NCBI GenBank assembly: GCA_049999765.1
Contig: JBNGIQ010009290.1
Coordinates: 51,066 to 115,065 of the forward strand
DNA length: 64,000 nt
Reading direction: 5' to 3'
Source: Phaeoceros laevis
Lineage: Eukaryota > Anthocerotophyta > Anthocerotopsida > Notothyladales
The first letter of the stretch is position 1; the number at the start of each line of letters is the position of its first letter. The notes below the pieces were generated by a model. That model searched no databases. It was given only the letters and a program-made list of their open reading frames with translations, and was not told the origin of the DNA. Positions 54,555 through 64,000 of this stretch are shown one piece after another. Both the position numbers and the translations under genes were made by a program.

Positions 54555-56633
54555 CTATTGCCACATAGCCAGACCTTTGACAACCTGGTTCTTCCAGCCG
54601 AGGAGCAGCCACCCGCCGTCCTGTGCAACACCGAAATCCTTGTGATGCGCCTTCAACATCTCCTTGGAAGTGCGGGTGACGCTCTCTTCCAGCGGCAGAA
54701 GCTTGAAGCCAGCATTCTGCAGCCTGCGCTGCCAGGAAGAGTAGGTATCGGGCCTCTCCACCCTCTCCATGCCCTCACAAGCCACCACATTGAGGATCTC
54801 CCGCCCGAAAATTTCCCGCTCCAAGAGAATTCGAACGTCACAGTCCCTGGGGACAACAGAGTCCATGGCGTCGAAGGCATAAGAGTAGTGATCCAGGCAC
54901 TCCCGAAACCGCGTCATGAAGAAGGGCACGTTGTAGCTGCCGCTCACGACGGCCGTAATGAACACCTTAGGGTTCATGCTCCGGATGCGGTTGAGCACCA
55001 CCTTCCGGGGGCAGGAAGGCATCACGCTCTCGTCCAGGAGATGGCGCAGCCGATAGATGCAGCTCACAGCAAGAACCTCGTCGTGCCGCAGGCCCAGGGC
55101 CGCCGGCTGCACGTTCTCCCACTTGCTGGCCACAGCTTGGAACTCGAAGGGGACGCCATAGATGTTGGCCAGCTCCGCCAGCCTCTTGCCCGTCTCCTCC
55201 AGCCGCGCAGCGGGCTTGAACCCCGGCTGCGGGAAATCGATGCCGGTGATGCGCAACCGGGGAGGGCCCCCGGGGCGGGCCGCAAGCTCCTTGATGAACG
55301 GCGGCCATTGGAAACCATAGAGGATGCCGTAGTCCACAATGTGGACACGGGAAGCTCCTTCGAAGACTTTCAGCAGTGAGTTGTTCGAGAAGGCATGCCC
55401 CAGCGAGACGTAGGGGCAATTCGTCTGGAACATGTGGTAGGCTCGCACCATCTCTGTAGCCGAGGGCCGGTAGCTGATGGCGCCGTACAGGTCCGCTCCG
55501 GAGCCGGAGAGGCGCGCAACCAAACCCTCGGTGAAGTAGTGCGCCAGCCGCTGCACCCCGGTGCCGAAGGGGGAGCTGTGCTGCCGGATCTCTCCCACCA
55601 GCGCGTTGGCAGTGCAGACATCGTCCGCATGCACAGCCTCCGCGCACCGGATGAGGAGCTCCGAGAGGTCAGGCTCCTCCTGCAATGGCGGCGGCGGAAG
55701 AGCTCTCTCAGGACCGCCATGGCAGGAGCCATTGTCACTTGGGTCTGCAGAATCCGGCTTGGAGAGGATGCCGTCGGACTCGTCTTGGAGCTCCGCCGGC
55801 GGCATCGGAGGCGGCGCATTCAGCAGGCTCTCGATCCAATTCTCCACATCCTCGGTTCCGGAGTGCGGCTTGGACGCCTTCGGCGGTTCAATTGTGGAGC
55901 ACTCGTCAACCTTGGACTCCTCCTCCGCCTGGACGTGAGGAGTGAAGGCCCCGATGAGGTCCGCCAGCTCGTTGTGCACAGCCTGGTAAGCCAGACTCTC
56001 GTGTCCCATGCACTTCATATGCGCCAGTGCGTCGTCCTGCAGCATCCCGTTGACGTAGATGGAGTAGGAGTCTGTGCAGGCCAGGCGCGCATGTTTCTTC
56101 TTCGGAGACTCCAGCAGCAAGGACGCCGCAGCAGGGGAAGGGGACATGATGTCCCACGGATCGCCATCTTCTGGAAGCCCCGGCGAGCTCCAGTCGGAAA
56201 AGCCGGAGCTGTCACGGGACAGAGTGGAGGATGGAGTCCAACCGGAGCTCTCCCGGGACAGAGTGGAGGACGGAGTCCTGCCGGAGCCGTCGGAGGTGAT
56301 GTCGGAACCGGAGCCGGGGCCGGAAGCGAGGGGAGGAGAAGACCTGATGGCAGCAAGATTGGAGAGGTTTTCTGGCTTCTTGCTTGCGTACCTGCTGGAG
56401 AAGGAGGAGGAGGAGGAGGACTTTGCTGGAGCGGAGGAGGAGGACTTTGCTGGAGCGGAGGAGGAGGACTTTGCTGGAGCTGAGGAGCGCGGGGAGGCAC
56501 GACTGCTGCTGAAGCTCTTGGGCAAAGGCAGCGGCTTGGAGACCTTGGGAATCTGCGAGTGCAGCCACGCCTGCTGCAACTGCACTGTCAGCGACGAGGT
56601 CCTGCTTGAGGAAGAGGCAGTGTCCCCTTGCAT
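54555..56633 (-). CDS. GRAS transcription factor, SCL9/SCL14 (LISCL) type
   Basis: Single exon, 692 residues, ATG at 56633; no earlier in-frame ATG occurs before the upstream stop. GRAS proteins are nuclear regulators that work with DNA-binding partners such as TGA factors. The LISCL branch activates detoxification and stress genes. Residues 1-320 are a disordered, Ser/Pro-rich, then acidic region. It includes three SSAPAKSS units near 50-75 and a KKKHARL basic patch. The GRAS domain fills about 325-692: LHR I (LLIRCAEAVHADDV), VHIID-equivalent VHIVDYGILYGFQWP, LHR II, PFYRE-type FFMTRFRECLDHYSYAFDAM, RILLEREIFGREILN, and SAW-type WQRRLQNAGFKLLPLE to GGWLLLGWK. The RITGIDFPQPGFKPAARLEETG block is diagnostic of the LISCL subfamily. 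Confidence 0.95.
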   Translation of the reverse strand: MQGDTASSSSRTSSLTVQLQQAWLHSQIPKVSKPLPLPKSFSSSRASPRSSAPAKSSSSAPAKSSSSAPAKSSSSSSFSSRYASKKPENLSNLAAIRSSPPLASGPGSGSDITSDGSGRTPSSTLSRESSGWTPSSTLSRDSSGFSDWSSPGLPEDGDPWDIMSPSPAAASLLLESPKKKHARLACTDSYSIYVNGMLQDDALAHMKCMGHESLAYQAVHNELADLIGAFTPHVQAEEESKVDECSTIEPPKASKPHSGTEDVENWIESLLNAPPPMPPAELQDESDGILSKPDSADPSDNGSCHGGPERALPPPPLQEEPDLSELLIRCAEAVHADDVCTANALVGEIRQHSSPFGTGVQRLAHYFTEGLVARLSGSGADLYGAISYRPSATEMVRAYHMFQTNCPYVSLGHAFSNNSLLKVFEGASRVHIVDYGILYGFQWPPFIKELAARPGGPPRLRITGIDFPQPGFKPAARLEETGKRLAELANIYGVPFEFQAVASKWENVQPAALGLRHDEVLAVSCIYRLRHLLDESVMPSCPRKVVLNRIRSMNPKVFITAVVSGSYNVPFFMTRFRECLDHYSYAFDAMDSVVPRDCDVRILLEREIFGREILNVVACEGMERVERPDTYSSWQRRLQNAGFKLLPLEESVTRTSKEMLKAHHKDFGVAQDGGWLLLGWKNQVVKGLAMWQ

Positions 56634-58060
56634 CCTGCTGCTGTGGCTGCTGGTCCTAAATTCTACAGCAGCGAACCGGCTTCCATCATTCTCTCTTTTT
56701 GCTGGAGTCGGAGTCCTCTAACCAGTGCTGTCACCAAGATCCTCCCCCCTCTTGAAGTCTGCTGCGGCCATGTCCCAATATACCTAATATAGCGAGCGAG
56801 CGCAGGGGTCTTGCACCTCCTGCGCACTCAAGCTCCCTGCTCCATCCTTCCCCGCTACTTCGTTTCCCTCGGGCCCTGGCTCTGCCAGAGATACTGCTGC
56901 TATTGGCTGAGTCGCCTTCTAGGTGCTTCCTTCTCCCCGCCAGGATAAAAGATGTGTGTTGATGATGGCAGCGCTATTGCGGGCGGAAATGGGGGTGCTG
57001 ACGACGGCAAAAAAGGTACAACACCCGAGTTTTGATTATCATTTCCCGAGGCCGAGACTGCCTAGCTGGCCTGGGAGCCTGTCCTCTGCTTTATGATGGT
57101 TCAGACGCCGCTGTGAGTGACCATGAAAACGACGGATACAGTATGCATTGTTTGCATTATTCTGGAGAAGCAGATGCTGTCGGATATACTCCTCCCAGGT
57201 TGCGCCCTGGTGGCGAAACACTCCTCCGGCCAATCACACACCAGGTGCGTGGCAAAAGCTCTTGTGCTGTTGACGGATTGACTGATGTCGGGTGCGCCGG
57301 CCTAGCCTTGCGGCGCGTGGTCCGCGCTCTAAGGGCCAGATTCTCGGACACCTCCACCAAACGGGAGGGATGGGCCAGGAGTGCTGTGCATGTCCTCCGT
57401 GTGTGAAGAAGTGGGCGGGCTAGTCTTGGACATCGTCGACTTTGGCCTGGGTGAACGTCGTCGACAGCTCGGCTGGTGGCTGTTGGTTTCATCACTGCGC
57501 AAGTTTTACTGTGCAAGAAGTATCGGGTTTGGAGGTGGTGAAATCGTGGTGACGTCGGGGCGCCTCCTGATATAGAAACCAGCAGGGGCGGGCCCTGCCA
57601 TCTCTTGTGGCTTGGGTCCCAAGCAAAAATCTGTGTGTCTGGGGCGCCGGGCGCTCATGAGAGGCCGAGCCTGTGGACCACCACCAGCCGCTGGTGGGGG
57701 GCACACTGACTACGCGCTTCCGGCTTGCCGGGCTGGGCCCTGCTCCCTGGTTTCGACAAGCCACAGAAAATGGATCTGGGATCTGTGTGCACCTGACACC
57801 TCTCATGGGGGCACCCCACTTGCATTTGTCTATCATGTGGGCAGGCATGGTTGACCCTGGCCTATCGGCTGCGGCCTCCCCGTCCCCTTGTCTTGTTTAT
57901 TGTTTCAGTTGACATTTGCCTGTCTGTTGTGAGCAGCTTCCCGGCACCCACGGTGGGGATGGTGCACCTCCACCTTCGTCCACCTCCTGGCGCGTTTTCA
58001 ACGCCATTCAAAGCGTTTGCCGCACGAGCAAGCCTTGTATCATGTTCCTAGCTTTTATTG
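56634..58060. other. GRAS upstream region; no gene seen
   Basis: Contains the GRAS leader and promoter; TATATT-type sequences occur near 56775-56790 on the minus strand. Open frames at 57032-57912 on both strands are composition artefacts. Confidence 0.45.
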
Positions 58061-58061
58061 G

Positions 58062-58355
58062 TCTATTGGTCTGGATAGTCGAAATATCGATTTGGAAACA
58101 CGGAGGCAGAGTCGAGGAAATGAAGGGGTGCTGTGCTTCTGCCCGTATGAATGACCATCCACTATAATAGCTTATTGGTCTGGACTCTGGATAGTCGAAA
58201 TATCGATTTGGAAACACGGAGGCAGAGTCGAGGAAGTGGCCGATTGAATGACCATCCACTACAGCTTATTGGTCTGGAGAGTCGAAATATCGATTTGGAA
58301 ACACGGAGGCAGAGTCGAGGAAATGAAGGGGTGCTGTGCTTCTGGCCGTATGTGG
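58062..58355. repeat. Tandem repeat, three copies of about 100 bp
   Basis: The core 'gatagtcgaaatatcgatttggaaacacggaggcagagtcgagga' occurs near 58073, 58190 and 58277. It is followed in the outer copies by 'aatgaaggggtgctgtgcttctg.ccgtatg' and joined by 'ttgaatgaccatccacta..agcttattggtctgga'. Confidence 0.88.
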
Positions 58356-58399
58356 CCAATTGAATGATCATCCACTACCGTACCTGTAATTTACAATGT

Positions 58400-59490
58400 A
58401 CAAATTTTAGCACCTACTTAGATGTAAATCCGTTGTAGTCTAGACGGTTACCGAGCGACGCGCGTTTGATGGCCCATTCACATAGACTTGGGCGCTCACA
58501 GCGCGGCAGGCCGAAAAGAACGGGCCCCCGTTTTTTTTCGGTCCTCCTTTCCCAACACGACAAACCCCCGGTCACCACCGTCACCGCGCAGGAAGGGGGC
58601 TGGTCGTATGGCGTGCATCGAATCGAGACCCGGCAACGGAATGGGAGAAGTTGTTTGAGGATTCAACATTTTCCTCCATGCCTCCCGATCGGCACGACGT
58701 GAAAAAATTTTGATACTTTGACCAAACACGTGGCTGACGTAGGAGAGCCCAGCGCTCACCAGAAACCGGCTGCACTAGTATACCGCACTAGTATAATGAC
58801 CGACTGATTTAAGGGGTTGACCTAATAAACCGATACTAACTTCGTATTGTCCTATTGTCAGATTTTCAGTAGTTCCTTTTCCTAAGTACCCATAACTTGC
58901 CTCCTAGACTTTGATATTTTCAGAAATTATTATGTATGTAGATTAGTATAACTATAGATTAGAAGTATGCTACCTATTACTTTCAAGATCATTGGAAAGA
59001 TTAGTTGTATATTGATATAATTTATTAGCTTACTAGTATGATCAAAATATGTAGTCTTAAATGTAAGATTGCTAGTAATTGTACCAACACCTAACTATCA
59101 AAACCTAACACCAATACCTAAAGACAAGAATGGCCACATCTTAAGTTCACACCAAATTCTTTGTGAATTGCGCAAGGCGGTGCAAATTTGACATGGAAGG
59201 AAAGGAGAAGCGCAAAGCTCAGGATGAAAATCAAATTACAAAGGCCATAGAAAGGTGCCTTTAAGATTCTTGCTCCGATTAATTTACCTCAAACATAGCA
59301 ACTCTAAAGGAGTATGGAAAAGAAAAGCTTGCATCATCGCTTGAGTTTTATGGAAAAGATATTTCCAACTCTTGTTTCTTGTTGATGCTATTAGTTAGGA
59401 AAGAGTTTGTGTTGATGCTCCATTAGTTCTGGGAAAGAGTTTTATGGTTCTTTAAAATTGAAGCTAAGACTGGTTGGAAGGGACAAAGTT
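58400..59490. other. Spacer, mostly AT-rich
   Basis: No gene is supported. 59100-59440 on the plus strand may hold further decayed parts of the hAT element (an EFYGKDISNS block near 59340), but I cannot align it firmly. Confidence 0.4.
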
Positions 59491-59495
59491 TTGTA

Positions 59496-59586
59496 AAGAC
59501 TTAGGACAATTGTTGGTGGTGTATAAGACATTTGTTGGTGTAAAGACTTAGGACAATTGTTGGTGGTGTATAAGACATTTGTTGGT
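59496..59586. repeat. Tandem duplication, about 47-bp unit
   Basis: 'taaagacttaggacaattgttggtggtgtataagacatttgttggtg' occurs twice in succession. Confidence 0.85.
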
Positions 59587-59589
59587 GGC

Positions 59590-59990
59590 ATACAGGAATG
59601 GAGGATGAAGCTTTCTAATTTGTATGTACTTGTTTCTATAGCACGAGCACAATGTATTAATACTTCAGCGTGTGAAAGAGGTTTTTCTAAACAAAACAAG
59701 ACTACTATCGCTTTAGAAACTCTATGAAGGACACAAGTGTAAAAGACTACTATCGCTTTAGAAACTCTATGAAGGACACAAGTGTAGAAGACTACTATCG
59801 CTTTAAAAACTCTATGAAGGACACAAGTGTAGAAGACTACTATCGCTTTAGAAACTCTATGAAGCACATAAGTGTAGATGCACTAGTGCGAAGTTGCTAT
59901 TGAGGGTCCATCTAATATAAATAATTATAACTTCACTCAAGCAATAACGATATGGAAGAAACGCGCAAAGTCTGGAAGATATATATCTAC
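59590..59990 (+). pseudogene. hAT transposase C-terminal relic with an internal 45-bp repeat expansion
   Basis: The plus strand encodes MKLSNLYVLVSIARA, then INTSACERGFSKQNK, the hallmark of the hAT dimerisation domain ('L..LA...L..P.SSA.CERGFS..N.IKT'). A frame shift follows. The segment DYYRFRNSMKDTSVE is then repeated four times (45-bp units at 59700, 59745, 59790, 59835) before VDALVRSCY and a stop. hAT C-termini normally carry one such segment after the CERGFS motif. The repeat gain, frame shift and missing catalytic domain mark it as a relic. Confidence 0.68.
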
Positions 59991-61029
59991 TCCAAGTAGA
60001 AATCAATATGGAAAAAATTATAATCTTTTCATACTTTTTACCGTTTGATTTTTAACTGTGACAGATATTTTAGATGTTTTAGGGTTACTTTTTTGTCATT
60101 GCCGGAAAGTTGAGGGACTTTGTTAGCAATGGTGGGTTGTTACCTTTTTCAAATTATAAAAGGACTTTTATGTCTAAGAACTCAAGGATTTTTTAGGGTT
60201 GGTTAGAAAGTTTTTTATGAGCCGGCGACTGGCTAGCCTATGTGGTTTTTTAAAAGATTACTATAATGGCTGGCTTTTTAAAAGTTTTCCCCAAATCCGT
60301 TCGTAAGAGTGGCCGGTGAGTGGCTGGTTTAGGGGTTTAGGGCTTTCCCATGCGGCCGTACTTACGTGGCAGTGTGTTTCGTCGCTTTGGATTGCCAGCA
60401 ATTAAAGTGTGTAAGCACGTGGCAGTGTGTTGGCAGTGTGTTAAAGTCGCTTTGGCATCTGCGAATGCCAGTAATAATTATCCGGGAGTACCAGCCGATA
60501 ATATCGACATGCCAACCGCATCGACATCCCGAAAACAATACACCCGATTAATACCGACATGCCGATGCGTATACCGAACCAAGTACTGTACTCTACTGCC
60601 ACCTTGAGTAAGGCCTCCTGAAGGAACTCTTCGTCACTTACTGCCACCTTCAGTGGTCCACCTTGTTGAAGTAGACTTAGACCCAGAGAGCCGTGCTTTG
60701 GGTATCCAAACAGTGACGGAGCTAGGCATCCATGCTTCTCGCTCCGTCACTCACCCCTGGGCACAGAGCTACAGCGCTGAGCTCCATGGCTTAAACATGT
60801 GCACACAGGCGTGGACATAGCCAAGCCCTGTTGCTATGCCGAGACGGTGACGCAACTACCAACAAATTGTGGCCAGACGACGACGGGTGCAAGCGAAGAT
60901 ACCAATTGGAGAGAAACACCAATTATACCTCACCTAAGTGCGCATAAACGCTCTTTTTCGTACTTCTCTCTAAGGGCATGCCTGGCACTGGAAGCTCGTT
61001 CATCGATGGCAGGATCTAATCTTGCCTCC
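59991..61029. other. Intergenic, no gene seen
   Basis: AT-rich up to 60330, then mixed. 'acgtggcagtgtgtt' and 'gtcgctttgg' are repeated at 60365-60455. No family motif. Confidence 0.5.
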
Positions 61030-63022
61030 CTACAAGCGCTGCGGGGCGCCAGACAACCTTACCTCTTCACTCGCTCTGATTATATTTCTCAGGGAGTTGA
61101 CGTCTATGTATTGCAGCTTCCTCTTATACAAAACATGCCGGAAAAGGACGCCCCCCCTACCCATCATAAAACCCTTTCCAACGTCCACAAATCTACACAA
61201 GCAAGTGCCACAAATGAGATTTGCCACACCTCGGCATTGGGAGTAAAGCACGCCACAGCCAGCGAAGGGAACCAACCTTATGCGGGACAGATCTGTCGTG
61301 AAGTCTTGCCTTACAAGATCTCGTGTCCAGGTTTCTCCCCCATCCACGGTTCTCAGTAGCAGGCCACCGGCACCAGTAGCCCATGCTTCGTACTGCACCC
61401 AAAACAATGCTACGTTATTCTCCCAGTCTAGCGGCTAACATCATGAGTGCAGAGACAGAGGTACTGAGCCAACCCGAGTCCGGAAGCTGACGTCCTGAAT
61501 GCCGATTCCCTTGATGGAAACCTTGGACTCCTGAAACTCATTCAGTTCCTGACAACGAAGCTCGTCAGCGAGAACCTGGAAATGCCATACTTTTTTGTGA
61601 CAAAGAACAGATCAACAAATGAAGACAATGAAAACTAAAAGTGACCAAGTGATACATTGTAAACTTCTAGAGCCGTTATTACCTTAGGACCAGTTGCGAA
61701 GTACAAGCCGCCTCCTTGGCTGACAAGCCAAAGACCACCATCAGAAAGCCAACCCACGTTCTTAATGTTCACGAAATCTGTATCCCTGTGTGATTGCCAC
61801 CATGGCTGGGTAGGTAATACCATAACAGAAGTCAGTCACTGCACGAACTCTGCGCCCTAGTTCATTGCCATAGTAAGGACAGAGCTACATTTTTATTCCA
61901 TTCTTCTGGAGCATGGTCATATTCAAACGCTAACCTGATCTGGTGTCCATGTCAGGTAAGCATTTGCTTCAGATGAGACAGCAACATACTCGCCATAGTG
62001 AGACCGGTCGATTGTGCACAGCCCTCCTGTCAACCTGCACAGGAGAGAAAGGCTGACAAGCCTTTCAACAGGTTGCCTGGTGCACACCTTGACTGGCCAC
62101 AAATGCACCAAATGCTTACCGACCCTCGGTGCTGGCCTGGCTCCGCAACACTTTGGAAGTCCAGCTGACTCCACCATCAGCAGTGGCATACACAGCTCCG
62201 TCCGTGGTTACCAGCTCGGCACGCTTTTCTCCAAAGGCTTCTACTCTCAGCTGCCATAGAACATGACTACAAGTGACCACCTGTTCTAGTAGTGGTTGGT
62301 GTCCAGCATGCTTGTCACTACACCATCATGATTAGAGGAGCGAACTTACGGGGGTTTCTGCAGGCTTTAGGTCGAGGGGCATGCGTCTCCAGTTGCTGCC
62401 ACCATCCTCTGTGTAAACTAGGACGGCAGGTTCTCCTATGATCCAGCCTTCACGATCAGCAAACCTGATGGCAGTGAATGTGTCCTGGTCCTCCAGGCCG
62501 CTTGGAACTTTGCATCTGGTCCAGGACCTGCCCCCGTCCCGAGTCTCCAGCAGCGTTTTCTGTGTCCCAACAAGGAAACCTCAAGTGTCCGAGATGAACA
62601 ACCGATGACGAGAGTCTGAGACACCAAGTCATGAAAATGCATCACAACATCATGTGCGCAAGGCCACCGTGCTCACCATGGTCCCAGTCCCCCGGCACAA
62701 ATGCTACGTCCAGCAAGTCCACTTCTGGATCCACCGGGACGGACACCTCCTCCCACTCAGTGTAGATCCTGCCGGGCATTGCAGCCGCTCCTGTCGGCAA
62801 TCCAGAAACTGCCGCCACTCCTGCTGTAAGCGCTAGTCCGGGCCCCGCCAGTAGCATCCGACGCCTGCTCAAGCTCAGGCCACACTGGTCCTCATCCACA
62901 ACTGGCCGGACACAGGCCTGGCAAGCCTGCAGCACAGGCCCTCTCCCAGCATGGGCGCGCGAAGCTGCTCTATTGAGTGAGCTCAGGCTCGCTGCCTGTT
63001 GCAAGTTCACCAGTGTGGCCAT
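61030..63022 (-). CDS. HCF136: Photosystem II stability/assembly factor HCF136
   Basis: Eight exons give 436 residues: 62677-63022, 62350-62579, 62120-62250, 61935-62034, 61683-61805, 61474-61575, 61277-61392, 61030-61192. All introns are GT..AG with matching phase. HCF136 (Ycf48 in cyanobacteria) is a thylakoid-lumen beta-propeller that binds newly made D1 precursor and the early PSII reaction-centre complex. Residues 1 to about 50 are a chloroplast transit peptide. RRRMLLAGPGLALTAGVAAV at 53-72 is a twin-arginine lumen signal, and cleavage near GAAAM is likely. Propeller repeats follow with bacterial-neuraminidase-like motifs (ETRDGGRSWTR, YTEDGGSNWRR, TADGGVSWTS, RTVDGGETWTRD) and GWLSDGGLWLV. 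After the usual end (GFMMGRGGVLFR) it has about 29 extra residues. ATG 63022 is the first in frame. Confidence 0.94.
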
Positions 63023-63493
63023 GGCCACGGCCACGCCAGGTAGACTCTCGACAGTTCCTCACAGTCTCGCACGCAAGCAGGTGAAGAACTAGACCAATCA
63101 GAATTTCCTTTTGGGAGGAAGTTAGGACAGGCTCCCTAGCTTTTTTGGATTGAAGAAAGCGGCTCGTTTTCCCAGCCAGAAATATGACCAGGCTGCTCTG
63201 CTCTAGCTTCCTGGAGATGAAAATTGAGGCGAAGTGGACTCCCCACGCACCTGCGAGGGCGGGTTCTCGGGGAGAGAGTCGGCCTCCTCGTCGGCACAAA
63301 TCCCCAGCGACTCCGTCAGCCTTGGAATTTTGGAGGCCACACACTCTTGAATGAGTGAATCATGTTGGCCTTCAGGCTCACAGCGGGGGTCCCCCTGGAA
63401 GGACGTCAGTTTGGACGTAACACTTGGACACATGGCACTAGCTTGCAAGGGGATTCCAGGCCTGGAAATTGGAGTACCTCAAGGTCACCTCAG
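63023..63493. promoter_or_regulatory. Divergent region between HCF136 and the PPR gene
   Basis: About 470 bp between the HCF136 start codon and the first ATG of the PPR frame on the other strand. No clear TATA box. A minus-strand open frame at 63203-63448 shows no family features. Confidence 0.4.
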
Positions 63494-64000
63494 ATGGATG
63501 AGTTTTCGTGGACAGCCTTAATATCCCAGCATACCAAGGCGGGGCAAGGTAGACATGCTCTTAGAATCTATGAGGAAATGAGAGATTCTGCAGTGCAGCC
63601 GACAACGTACACATACGTAGCTGCTCTGAAGGCATGTAGTACGTTGCAGGACTTGGAAAGCGTTAAGCACATTCACGGTCACGTAGTGGAAAGTGGGTTG
63701 GATTCAGATGCTTTTGTTGGAGCCAAGTTAATAGATGTCTATGTGAGATGTGGGAGTCTGGTGGACGCTAGACATGTCTTTGAGAAAATGCCTCGTCGTG
63801 ACTCAGTGTTGTGGACTGCCATGATCTTGGGGTATGCTCAGATGGAAGAAGGGGCATTGGCTTTGCAGATGTATACGCAGATGCAAAAGGAAGGAGTGGT
63901 ACCAGATGCCCGGGCATTCATTGCGGCACTCAAGGCTTGCAGGAGCCTGGCATCGTTGGAACAGGGGAATAGAAGGGGCGGCAAAGGTGTAAAAAGTCAA
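63494..64000 (+). CDS. Pentatricopeptide repeat protein, 5' part (runs off the window)
   Basis: From ATG 63494 the frame is open to the window end (169 codons). It encodes consecutive P/L/S-type PPR units: DEFSWTALISQHTKAGQG, YVAALKACSTLQDL, HIHGHVVESGLDSDAFVGAK, LIDVYVRCGSLVDARHVFEK, MPRRDSVLWTAMILGYAQ, MQKEGVVPDARAFIAALKAC. PPR proteins bind organelle RNA in sequence-specific fashion, and the PLS class mostly serves C-to-U editing. The frame upstream of the ATG is also open, so the true start could lie further back or behind a 'cctcag' acceptor. After RSLASLEQG the frame reads NRRGGKGVKS instead of the usual GRxIHxQ continuation. That could be a frame shift or an intron near 63966. Confidence 0.75.
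   Translation, partial: MDEFSWTALISQHTKAGQGRHALRIYEEMRDSAVQPTTYTYVAALKACSTLQDLESVKHIHGHVVESGLDSDAFVGAKLIDVYVRCGSLVDARHVFEKMPRRDSVLWTAMILGYAQMEEGALALQMYTQMQKEGVVPDARAFIAALKACRSLASLEQGNRRGGKGVKSQ

Noticed and set aside
54558-56721. Long plus-strand frames across the GRAS gene
   Set aside because: They are antisense shadows of a GC-rich coding exon.
59442-59867. Minus-strand frame with a repeated LHRVSKAIVVFYTCV unit
   Set aside because: It is the antisense of the 45-bp repeats in the hAT relic.
1-64000. tRNA or rRNA genes
   Set aside because: I found no cloverleaf with both internal boxes or any rRNA-like stretch by eye. The B-box-like sequences at 23.5 and 42.3 kb lack a convincing A box.

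Overview
This is a nuclear window from a land plant. Evidence: spliced genes with canonical GT..AG introns of about 90-130 bp, plant-only families (HCF136, GRAS, dirigent, germin-like, MscS-like, two-SAP PARP), a chloroplast-lumen targeting peptide, and relics of hAT, PIF/Harbinger and integrase-type transposons. The short introns, compact spacing, DYW-type PPR sequences and tandem dirigent genes suit a seed-free plant (lycophyte, fern or bryophyte). I cannot name the species. Six runs of N (four of 100, two of 10) mark a draft assembly. Genes are GC-rich and most spacers are AT-rich and repetitive.

Layout. 1-8 kb: mostly empty, with one unrecognised AT-rich gene or gene relic, a minisatellite, an F-box relic and a possible solo LTR. 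8.5-12.5 kb (+): a seven-exon MscS-like mechanosensitive channel. 13.2-13.7 kb (-): a broken uroporphyrinogen-III synthase copy. 14.9-36 kb: a cluster of secreted, cell-wall type genes. It holds a secreted protein with a bacterial-looking domain (-), dirigent genes at 17.0, 26.9 and 31.1 kb (+), dirigent relics at 21.0 and 35.8 kb, and a germin-like gene (-) sharing a 450-bp promoter with the last intact dirigent. Three of the dirigent loci lie in a triplicated segment, with an integrase relic and a tandem-repeat array between copies. 34-38 kb: decayed PPR-DYW sequence, a Harbinger relic and a run of long hairpins. 39-40 kb (-): a secreted, low-complexity protein with 13-residue repeats that I do not recognise. 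40.7-42.4 kb: a second tandem array and an inverted partner of a hairpin element at 23.4 kb. 43.2-47.6 kb (-): a 19-exon PARP2-type poly(ADP-ribose) polymerase. 48.5-49.2 kb (-): an intronless 1-Cys peroxiredoxin. 49.4-54.5 kb: a repeat-filled spacer. 54.6-56.6 kb (-): a GRAS factor of the SCL9/SCL14 type. 58-60 kb: tandem repeats and a hAT relic. 61.0-63.0 kb (-): HCF136 for photosystem II assembly. 63.5 kb to the end (+): the start of a PPR gene.

There is no operon logic here. The only visible functional grouping is the apoplastic set (dirigents, germin-like protein, secreted unknowns). PARP, 1-Cys peroxiredoxin and the MSL channel are stress-linked in the literature, but their proximity may be chance. 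I rebuilt the exon structures of MSL, PARP and HCF136 by hand from splice signals, reading phase and family alignment; all three close into uninterrupted frames.
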